Under the pieces are notes generated by a model. It had not been told where the DNA came from and searched no databases. It saw only the letters and a list, made by a program, of their open reading frames with translations. From Streptomyces sp. NBC_00377 (lineage in GTDB: Bacteria; Actinomycetota; Actinomycetes; Streptomycetales; Streptomycetaceae), in assembly GCF_036075115.1 (NCBI RefSeq), contig NZ_CP107958.1:2728001-2792000 (forward strand): a DNA stretch of 64,000 nucleotides, read 5' to 3'. Numbering within the stretch: position 1 is the stretch's first letter; every line of letters begins with the position of its first letter. This document shows, in pieces, positions 37,732 through 45,037 of this stretch. The translations under genes and the position numbers were made by a program.

Positions 37732-40602
37732 GTGACCGCACACACGCCGCCCACGCCGCCTTTCCGCGATCCGCAGCTGCCGTTCGCGAAGCGCATCGAC
37801 GATCTGCTGTCCCGGCTGACGCCCGAGGAGAAGGTCTCCTTCCTGCACCAGTTCGTGCCCGCCGTCGAGCGCCTGGGCATCGCCGCGTTCCGCACCGGCC
37901 AGGAGGCGCTGCACGGCGTCGCGTGGATGGGCCCGGCGACGGTGTTCCCGCAGGCCGTGGGTCTGGGCGCGACCTGGAACACCGACCTCGTGCGCCGGGT
38001 CGGCGAGGCCGTGTCCAAGGAGGTCCGGGCGATGCGCGCCCGCGACGAACGGGTGGGCCTCAACGTCTGGTCCCCCACCGTCAACCTGCTGCGCCACCCC
38101 CTGTGGGGCCGTAACGAGGAGGGCTACTCCGAGGACCCGAAGCTCACCTCGGCCATCGCCACCGCCTACACGCGGGGGCTGCGCGGCGACCATCCCACGT
38201 ACTGGCGCACGGCTCCGGTCCTCAAGCACTGGCTGGCCCACAACAACGAGACGGGCCGGGACGTCACCTCGTCCTCGGTCCGCCCGCGCGTGCTGCACGA
38301 GTACGATCTGCGCGCCTTCCGCGCATGCGTCGAGGCGGGCGCGGTGGCCGGGGCGATGCCGGCGTACAACCTGGTCAACGGCCGTCCCAACCATGTCTCG
38401 CCGTATCTGCGCGAGCACCTGCGCACCTGGACGCAGGAGGAGCTGCTGGTCTGCTCGGACGCGGGCGCGCCCTCCAACCTGGTGGACTCCGAGCACTACT
38501 TCGACACCCACGAGGAGGCGACGGCGGCCGCGCTCGTCGCCGGTGTGGACAGCTTCACCGACCACGGCACGGACAGCTCGAAGATCGTCGCCCGGATCGA
38601 GGGGGCACTGGAACAGGGTCTGCTCACCCGGGCCGACATCGACGCGGCGGTCCGCCGCCAGCTCTCGGTCCGCTTCCGGCTCGGTGAGTTCGACCCGCTC
38701 CACGACCCGCACGCGGATGCCGGCGAGTTCGACAGCCCGGCCCATCGCGCCCTCGCCCGGGAGGCCGCCGAGCAGGCGATCGTGCTGCTGCGCAACGACG
38801 GTGTGCTGCCGCTGGCCGCCGACACCCGGATCGCGGTGGTCGGCCTGCTCGCCGACGAGTGCAAGCTCGACTGGTACAGCGGCACTCTGCTGCACCGCTC
38901 GACGCCGCTGGAGGGCCTGTACGAGCGGTTCGGGGCCGAGCGCGTGGAGTTCGCGGAGGGTGTGGACCGGGTCCTGCTGAGGACCTCCGCGGGAACCTTC
39001 CTGAAGGTCCCCACCGCCCCCGGGGCCTTCGACGGGGTACGCGGCGCCGAGGGCGCCCTCGACCCGGCGCTGCTCGCGGGCCGCACCGATCTGCCGCCAC
39101 TGACGACGGACGCGACCGGCACGGAGCTCGCGCTCGTCGACTGGGGCGAGGGGGTGCTGACGCTGCGCGCCCCCGACGGCCGCTACCTCTCCGTCGCCGA
39201 GGACGGCTTCCTGCGCGCCTCCGCCGACCAGCCCGGCGGCTGGATCGTCCAGGAGACGTTCCGCCTGGAGCCGCACGCGGACGCCGACGGGAACACCCAC
39301 GGCGACGGTCACCTCCTGCGGCACCTGGGCACGGGTCGCCCTGTCTGTGTCGCCGCCGACGGCGTCCGGGTTGCCGGTCCCGGCGAGGAGACTTCCGAGG
39401 CCCTCGGGATCGTCCTCGTCGAGTCCGGCGCGGACGCGGTGACCCGGGTCGCGGCCGGGGCCGACGTGGTCGTGGTCGTGGCGGGCAACGACCCGCACAT
39501 CCACGGCCGGGAGACCGAGGACCGCACCACGCTGCGGCTGCCCGACCACCAGGCGCGGCTGCTGGCGGCCGCCCGGGCGGCGAACGCGCGTACGGTGCTG
39601 ACCCTGGTGTCGGCGTATCCGTACGCGATCGAGCCGGGCGGTCCGGACGCGGTGCTGTGGACGGCGCACGGCGGCCAGGCGGCCGGCACCGCCCTCGCGC
39701 GCGTGCTGGCCGGTGACGTCTCCCCGGCCGGACGACTCCCCCAGACCTGGTACGCCGACGACGCCGATCTGCCCGGCCTCCTCGACTACGACGTCATCGG
39801 CGCCCGTCAGACCTACCTCTACTTCGAGGGCGCCGCGCTGTTCCCCTTCGGACACGGCCTGTCGTACGCGTCGTTCTCCTACGCGGACCTGGCGGCACGG
39901 GTCGAGGACGGCAGGGCGCGGGTCTCCTGCACGGTCACCAACACCGGGGACCTGACGGCCGACGAGGTCCCGCAGCTCTACGTCCGTGCCGTGGACCCCT
40001 CGGTCGTCCGGCCCCGGCGCGAGCTGCTCGACCACCGCCGCGTCACGCTCGCCCCGGGCGCCCGGGCGGAACTCTCCTTCGAGGTCCCGCTGTCCGCCCT
40101 CGGCTTCTGGGACGTGGCGCAGGGCCGGTGGCGGGTGGAGTCAGGCCCGTACGAGTTCCTGGTCGGCGCGTCCAGCGCGGACGTCCGGCTGCACACGACC
40201 GTCACGCTCGAGGGTGAACCGTCCCTCCCGCGGCCGGTCCGCCGACGCGGCCTGGAGGCCGCCGACTTCGACGAGCAGAGCGGCGCCGAGATCGTCGACC
40301 GTACGAAGGTGTCGGGCGACGCGGTGACGCCGATGGCGGGCGGGGCGGCCGAACTGGTCTACCGCGCCTGCGACTTCGGCACGCAGAACGGCACGACGGG
40401 CGTGACGGTGACAGCGGCGGGCCAGGGCACGGTGGAGCTGTCGCTCGACGGCGGCCCTGTCCTGGCCACACTGACGGTCGCCGCGGCGGGGCCCTACGAC
40501 CACGTCACCGCCGACGCGGCCCTCGTCGCCGAGGGCATCCGCGATCTGCGCATCGGACTGCGCGGCCCACTGCGGCTGGCGCATGTCGGCTTCTCCGGTT
40601 GA
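37732..40602 (+). CDS. GH3 beta-glucosidase with inserted beta-trefoil-like domain
   Basis: Family GH3 beta-glucosidase/xylosidase of 956 residues. The GTG start at 37732 follows AAAGGG. Domain 1 has KHWLAHNNE (K165, H166) and the nucleophile Asp243 in LLVCSDAGAPSNL. Within domain 2, at the site where many GH3 enzymes carry a PA14 insertion, is a stretch (about 420-565) with TLRAPDGRYLSVAEDGFLRA and HLLRHLGTGRPVCVAADG that looks like a fascin-type beta-trefoil. A fibronectin-III-like domain (about 740-830) and a C-terminal beta-sandwich (about 850-956) resembling a CBM6-type module follow. No signal peptide, so cytoplasmic. It probably removes backbone glucose after side chains are trimmed. 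Divergent from the importer operon and under the same operator. Confidence 0.88.
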   Translation: MTAHTPPTPPFRDPQLPFAKRIDDLLSRLTPEEKVSFLHQFVPAVERLGIAAFRTGQEALHGVAWMGPATVFPQAVGLGATWNTDLVRRVGEAVSKEVRAMRARDERVGLNVWSPTVNLLRHPLWGRNEEGYSEDPKLTSAIATAYTRGLRGDHPTYWRTAPVLKHWLAHNNETGRDVTSSSVRPRVLHEYDLRAFRACVEAGAVAGAMPAYNLVNGRPNHVSPYLREHLRTWTQEELLVCSDAGAPSNLVDSEHYFDTHEEATAAALVAGVDSFTDHGTDSSKIVARIEGALEQGLLTRADIDAAVRRQLSVRFRLGEFDPLHDPHADAGEFDSPAHRALAREAAEQAIVLLRNDGVLPLAADTRIAVVGLLADECKLDWYSGTLLHRSTPLEGLYERFGAERVEFAEGVDRVLLRTSAGTFLKVPTAPGAFDGVRGAEGALDPALLAGRTDLPPLTTDATGTELALVDWGEGVLTLRAPDGRYLSVAEDGFLRASADQPGGWIVQETFRLEPHADADGNTHGDGHLLRHLGTGRPVCVAADGVRVAGPGEETSEALGIVLVESGADAVTRVAAGADVVVVVAGNDPHIHGRETEDRTTLRLPDHQARLLAAARAANARTVLTLVSAYPYAIEPGGPDAVLWTAHGGQAAGTALARVLAGDVSPAGRLPQTWYADDADLPGLLDYDVIGARQTYLYFEGAALFPFGHGLSYASFSYADLAARVEDGRARVSCTVTNTGDLTADEVPQLYVRAVDPSVVRPRRELLDHRRVTLAPGARAELSFEVPLSALGFWDVAQGRWRVESGPYEFLVGASSADVRLHTTVTLEGEPSLPRPVRRRGLEAADFDEQSGAEIVDRTKVSGDAVTPMAGGAAELVYRACDFGTQNGTTGVTVTAAGQGTVELSLDGGPVLATLTVAAAGPYDHVTADAALVAEGIRDLRIGLRGPLRLAHVGFSG

Positions 40603-40629
40603 GGGGCCGGAGGAAGCCGGCACGAAGAG

Positions 40630-40665
40630 GGGGTCCGGCACCGGAAGGCATCGGTGCCGGACCCC
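40630..40665. terminator. Bidirectional terminator
   Basis: A perfect 14-bp stem (40630-40643 with 40652-40665, 8-base loop) stands between the convergent GH3 and aldehyde dehydrogenase genes. Confidence 0.8.
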
Positions 40666-40765
40666 TTCGGGGACGGCGATCGAGCGCCGGATCCCAGGTT
40701 AGATGAAAATGGTTCCCATTTACTGGAGCGCGGGGCCCGGCCCGCCCTGCCGCACGGGTCCCGCC

Positions 40766-42229
40766 CTAGAGCGCGAGGCCCGTCAGGACCAGCACGCGCT
40801 CGTACGTGTAGTCCTCCATCGCGAACCGCACGCCCTCGCGGCCCACTCCGGACTGCTTGGCCCCGCCGTACGGCATCTGGTCGGCACGGTAGGAGGGCAC
40901 GTCGCCGATGATGACACCGCCGACCTCCAGCGCGCGGTGGGCGCGGAAGGCGGCCTGGAGGTCGTGCGTGAACACGCCCGCCTGGAGGCCGTACTTGGAG
41001 GAGTTGACGGCGGCGAAGGCCTCGGCCTCGCCGTCCGTCTTCGTCACGGTGAGGACCGGTCCGAAGACCTCCTCGCAGGCCAGGGTGGTGTCGGCCGGTA
41101 CGTCGGTGAGGACCGTCGGCGCGTAGGAGGCGCCGTCGCGCTTGCCGCCCGCGAGCAGGGACGCGCCCGCCGCGACGGCCTCGTCCACCCACGTCTCGAC
41201 GCGCTTGGCCGCGTCCTCGCTGACCAGCGGGCCGACGTCGGTACGGTCGTCGGCCGGGTCGCCGGTGACCTGGGCCTCGACGGCGGCCACGATGCGCGGC
41301 AGCAGCCGGTCGTAGACGGAGGCGTCCGCGATCACCCGCTGCACGGAGATGCAGGACTGGCCGCCCTGGTAGTTGGAGAAGGTCGCGATGCGGGTCGCGG
41401 CCCATTCGAGGTCCGCGTCGCTCGCGAAGTCGCCGAGGACGACGGCCGCGCCGTTGCCCCCCAGCTCCAGGGTGCAGTGCTTGCGCGGCACCGAGTCCAT
41501 GATCGCGTAGCCGACCTTCTCGGAACCGGTGAAGGAGATGACCGGCAGCCGCTCGTCCTGCACGAGGGCGGGCATGCGGTCGTTGGAGACCGGCAGGATG
41601 CTCCAGGAGCCGGCCGGCAGCTCGGTCTCGGCGAGCAGGTCACCGATGATCAGGCCGGACAGCGGGGTCGCGGGCGCCGGCTTGAGGATGATCGGCGCGC
41701 CGGCCGCGATCGCCGGGGCGACCTTGTGGGCGCACAGGTTCAGCGGGAAGTTGAACGGCGCGATGCCCAGCACGACACCCTTCGGGAAGCGCCGGGTGAG
41801 GGCGAGACGCCCCTGGCCGCCCGCGTCGGTGTCGAGGCGCTGGGCCTCGCCCCCGTTGAACCGGCGGGCCTCCTCGGCGGCGAACCGGAACACGGAGACG
41901 GCCCGGCCGACCTCCCCGCGCGCCCACTTGATCGGCTTGCCGTTCTCCGCGGAGATCAGCCGGGCGATCTCCTCGGTGCGCTCGGCGAGCCGCTTGCTGA
42001 CGTGGTCGAGGGCGGCGGCGCGCACATGGGCCGGGGTGGCGGCGAACTCGTCCCGCACGGCGTACGCGGCGGCCACGGCCTCCTCGACCTGCGCGTCCGT
42101 CGGCACGCTGACCGCGGCGACGAGCCGGCCGTCCCACGGGGAGGTGACGTCGAAGCTGTCCTCGCCGGTGGCCTGGCGGCCGGCGAGCCAGAAGGCGTGG
42201 GTGGCCCCCACGTTCTTTTCCTGCGGCAT
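40766..42229 (-). CDS. NAD(P)-dependent aldehyde dehydrogenase
   Basis: An aldehyde dehydrogenase of 487 residues: APFNFPLN (cofactor site), FTGSEKVG, general base Glu255 in LELGGNG, catalytic Cys293 in GGQSCISVQR and the late EVFGPVLTV. In this family related proteins act on glyceraldehyde-3-phosphate, lactaldehyde or succinic semialdehyde. Because gabT and polyamine genes lie nearby, oxidation of succinic semialdehyde (the GabT product) is attractive but unproven. It starts at ATG 42229, 21 bases past the PAP2 stop on the same strand. Confidence 0.85.
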   Translation of the reverse strand: MPQEKNVGATHAFWLAGRQATGEDSFDVTSPWDGRLVAAVSVPTDAQVEEAVAAAYAVRDEFAATPAHVRAAALDHVSKRLAERTEEIARLISAENGKPIKWARGEVGRAVSVFRFAAEEARRFNGGEAQRLDTDAGGQGRLALTRRFPKGVVLGIAPFNFPLNLCAHKVAPAIAAGAPIILKPAPATPLSGLIIGDLLAETELPAGSWSILPVSNDRMPALVQDERLPVISFTGSEKVGYAIMDSVPRKHCTLELGGNGAAVVLGDFASDADLEWAATRIATFSNYQGGQSCISVQRVIADASVYDRLLPRIVAAVEAQVTGDPADDRTDVGPLVSEDAAKRVETWVDEAVAAGASLLAGGKRDGASYAPTVLTDVPADTTLACEEVFGPVLTVTKTDGEAEAFAAVNSSKYGLQAGVFTHDLQAAFRAHRALEVGGVIIGDVPSYRADQMPYGGAKQSGVGREGVRFAMEDYTYERVLVLTGLAL

Positions 42230-42250
42230 TGCGAGTCCCGGCCCTTCCGC

Positions 42251-43021
42251 TCAGGGGGTGTCCTGTGGTTTTCGTGCTCCACCGTAGGGCGGCGAAGCGG
42301 AAGGGTCGCTTGTCCGACTCGTACGGGTGGACGGCTCAGGCGCGCCGGATTGGCGCGGTCGGCCCCGCACCTTCCTCAGGAAGAGCCACAGCGCGCCGAG
42401 CAGCACCGTGCACAGGCACCAGCTGGCCACGACGTCCAGCGGCCAGTGGTAGCCCCGCCGGACCAGCCCGAAGGAGACGGCGAGGACGAGGAGAACGCCC
42501 GTGGCAACGGCCAGGCGTCGGGCGAACGCCGTGAGGAGCCACGGCAGCAGGATCAGCACCGCCGAGCCGTAGGCGACGGCCGCCGTCGCCGTGTGCCCGG
42601 AGGGGAAGTAGCCGGTGGCCGGCGGAACCGCGGGCGTACCGGACCGCTCGGTCCACTCTTTCAGGGGTACGACGATGAGCGGCACCACCGCCAGCAGGAC
42701 CTGCGCGGCGATGGACGGCACCCACCACCGCTCCGCGTCGGCAGCCCGCGCCCTGCGGACCACGTACACCGCCACCACCATCAGCGCGGGCACCGCGATC
42801 TGGACGTTCCCCAGGTCGGACAGCAGCTCCGAGACCCGGTCCGGGTGGACGAGTGCGCGGCTGAGGCGCTCGTCCGCGCGCAGGAGGGGGCCGTCGACGG
42901 CGACCTGCCAGGTGATCAGGGCGAAGAGGAGGGCGGGCAGACCGAGCAGGACTGCGCACCAGGCCGCGGTCCCCCGCGTGGCGGGAGGGTCCTCGGTCGG
43001 CGGGCGGAGGGGGGACGACAT
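42251..43021 (-). CDS. PAP2-family membrane phosphatase
   Basis: A 256-residue membrane protein with about six helices and the three acid-phosphatase motifs: KEWTERSGTP (variant of K-x6-R-P), YFPSGHTATA (P-S-G-H) and LVRRGYHWPLDVV (S-R-x5-H-x3-D, here G-L-V-R-R-G-Y-H-W-P-L-D). Such enzymes dephosphorylate undecaprenyl pyrophosphate or phosphatidic acid. The substrate is not determinable. A tail of about 30 Arg/Ser/Pro residues ends the protein. Transcribed toward the aldehyde dehydrogenase gene, 21 bases away, but functionally unrelated as far as can be seen. Confidence 0.85.
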   Translation of the reverse strand: MSSPLRPPTEDPPATRGTAAWCAVLLGLPALLFALITWQVAVDGPLLRADERLSRALVHPDRVSELLSDLGNVQIAVPALMVVAVYVVRRARAADAERWWVPSIAAQVLLAVVPLIVVPLKEWTERSGTPAVPPATGYFPSGHTATAAVAYGSAVLILLPWLLTAFARRLAVATGVLLVLAVSFGLVRRGYHWPLDVVASWCLCTVLLGALWLFLRKVRGRPRQSGAPEPSTRTSRTSDPSASPPYGGARKPQDTP

Positions 43022-43071
43022 GGAGCCCAGCTTGTCAGGAGCGGCCGGCCCGACGAACCGGGACGAAAATA

Positions 43072-43096
43072 GGACCCCGGATCGAGTCCGGGGTCC
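43072..43096 (-). terminator. Intrinsic terminator-like hairpin downstream of gabT
   Basis: A perfect 10-bp stem (GGACCCCGGA / TCCGGGGTCC, loop TCGAG). On the minus strand it is followed by TATTTTCG, a T-rich tail unusual in this GC-rich genome. Confidence 0.7.
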
Positions 43097-43127
43097 GCTT
43101 TTCGTGGTCAGCGCCCGAGAAGGAGGT

Positions 43128-43167
43128 CGGCCACCCCGGAACAGGGGGCGTGGTTCCGGGGTGGCCG
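43128..43167. repeat. 15-bp inverted repeat in the gabT-PAP2 gap
   Basis: Arms 43128-43142 and 43153-43167 are perfectly complementary around a 10-base loop. A third hairpin, GGCCGCCC / GGGCGGCC, follows near 43183-43215. The 444-base gap (43022-43465) otherwise holds no recognisable gene; its right third is less GC-rich (around 43330-43380) and could carry a promoter or small RNA, which I cannot support further. Confidence 0.6.
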
Positions 43168-43465
43168 TCCGGACCGGAAACCGGCCGCCCCGGGGGGTTT
43201 GGGGCGGGCGGCCGTCCGATCGGTGTGGAGATCCGAAGCCGGAAACTCCGGTTGTGTGCGCGAGGGCACGACCAGGTCGAAGCTGGGGAGGCCCCGGCCC
43301 GGTGTCCGTCCACAGTCCCCTGTGGACGGGGTGTATCTCTCATCTGGTGAGAACTTACGGCAGTGACCGGCGGTAAGACAGGCCGTATCCCGTCCCGCCA
43401 TCCTCCTCGCACACGTTCTTCACACGCTGTGCGGCCGAGGGGAATCAGCTGTGCGGGCTCCGCGC

Positions 43466-44800
43466 TCAGATGCGCGCGAAAGCCTGCTCGATGATGTCGA
43501 GGCCCTCGTTCAGCAGGTCCTCGCCGATGACCAGCGGCGGCAGGAAGCGCAGCACGTTGCCGTAGGTGCCACAGGTCAGGACCAGCAGGCCCTCCTGGTG
43601 GCAGGCCTTGGCGAGCGCGGCGGTCGCCCCGGGGTTCGGCTTCTTCGTCGTACGGTCCTCGACCAGCTCGATCGCGATCATGGCGCCCCGTCCGCGGATG
43701 TCGCCGATGACCTCGAACTTCTCGGCCATGGCGGTGAGGCGGCCCTTCATGACGGCCTCGATGTGCTTCGCCCGGGCGTTGAGGTCGAGCTCCTTCATCG
43801 TCTCGATCGCGCCGAGCGCACCGGCGCAGGCCACCGGGTTGCCGCCGTAGGTGCCGCCCAGACCGCCCGCGTGCGCGGCGTCCATGATCTCGGCGCGGCC
43901 GGTCACGGCGGCGAGCGGCAGGCCGCCCGCGATGCCCTTGGCCGTCGTGATCAGGTCCGGGACGATGCCCTCGTCCTCGCAGGCGAACCACTGACCGGTG
44001 CGGCAGAAGCCCGACTGGATCTCGTCCGCGACGAAGACGATGCCGTTGTCGGACGCGAACTCGCGGATGGCCGGGAGGAAGCCCTTGGCGGGCTCGATGA
44101 AGCCGCCCTCACCGAGCACCGGCTCGATGATGATCGCGGCCACGTTGTCCGCGCCGACCTGCTTGGTGATCTCGTCGATCGCCTGCGCGGCGGCCTCGGG
44201 GCCGGCGTTCTCGGCGCCGGTCGGCCAGCGGTAGCCGTAGGCGACCGGGACGCGGTAGACCTCGGGCGCGAACGGGCCGAAGCCGTGCTTGTACGGCATG
44301 TTCTTCGCGGTCAGCGCCATGGTGAGGTTCGTACGGCCGTGGTAGCCGTGGTCGAAGACGACGACCGCCTGCCGCTTCGTGTAGGAGCGGGCGATCTTGA
44401 CGGCGTTCTCGACCGCCTCGGCGCCGCTGTTGAACAGCGCGGACTTCTTGGCGTGGTCGCCCGGGGTGAGCTCGGCGAGGGCCTCGGCGACCTCCACGTA
44501 GCCCTCGTAGGGGGTGACCATGAAACAGGTGTGGGTGAAGTCGGCGAGCTGGGCGGTGGCCCGGCGCACGACGGCCTCGGCGGACGCGCCGACGGACGTC
44601 ACGGCGATGCCGGAGCCGAAGTCGATCAGGCGGTTGCCGTCGACGTCCTCGATGATGCCGCCGCCCGCGCGCGTGGTGAAGACGGGGAGCACCGAACCCA
44701 CGCCGGCCGCGACCGCGGCGGTGCGGCGGGCCTGAAGTTCCTGCGACTTCGGGCCGGGGATGGCGGTGACGATGCGGCGCTCCTGCGGAAGGGCGGTCAT
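43466..44800 (-). CDS. gabT: 4-aminobutyrate (GABA) aminotransferase
   Basis: A PLP class III aminotransferase moving the amino group of GABA to 2-oxoglutarate, giving succinic semialdehyde. The ATG at 44800 (MTALPQERRIVTAIPGPKSQ) has AGGAG upstream. The 444 residues include FNSGAEAVENAVKIAR (PLP phosphate site), GYHGRTNLTMALT, Asp259 in VADEIQSGF (ring nitrogen) and the PLP lysine Lys288 in TTAKGIAGGLPL. The match to actinobacterial GabT is close. It fits the polyamine degradation route suggested by the genes downstream: putrescine, via the oxidase and aldehyde dehydrogenase, to GABA and on to succinate. Confidence 0.93.
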   Translation of the reverse strand: MTALPQERRIVTAIPGPKSQELQARRTAAVAAGVGSVLPVFTTRAGGGIIEDVDGNRLIDFGSGIAVTSVGASAEAVVRRATAQLADFTHTCFMVTPYEGYVEVAEALAELTPGDHAKKSALFNSGAEAVENAVKIARSYTKRQAVVVFDHGYHGRTNLTMALTAKNMPYKHGFGPFAPEVYRVPVAYGYRWPTGAENAGPEAAAQAIDEITKQVGADNVAAIIIEPVLGEGGFIEPAKGFLPAIREFASDNGIVFVADEIQSGFCRTGQWFACEDEGIVPDLITTAKGIAGGLPLAAVTGRAEIMDAAHAGGLGGTYGGNPVACAGALGAIETMKELDLNARAKHIEAVMKGRLTAMAEKFEVIGDIRGRGAMIAIELVEDRTTKKPNPGATAALAKACHQEGLLVLTCGTYGNVLRFLPPLVIGEDLLNEGLDIIEQAFARI

Positions 44801-45037
44801 GAGGGGCTCCTGGGGTTTTGCGGACGCTTTCCTTCTGTTCTCGCAGGCTAGGACGGCGAGTGGGGGGTGGGCATGCTCCATGTGGGCGGTGTCGGCGGGT
44901 CGGCTTGTCCGTCATGGACAGTGCCCTCGGACGGTGATCGTCACAGGCCCGGCCGCGTAAGCGGTGAACTCCCCTTGCGGGCGCGTTAGATTGACTCGCT
45001 GGTGGTGGACGGAACGGCTGGTCAGGGGGCAGGGGCG

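Noticed and set aside
37420..40035. A long minus frame opposite the GH3 gene
   Set aside because: Composition is typical of the reverse reading of a GC-rich gene; GH3 motifs are unmistakable on the plus strand.
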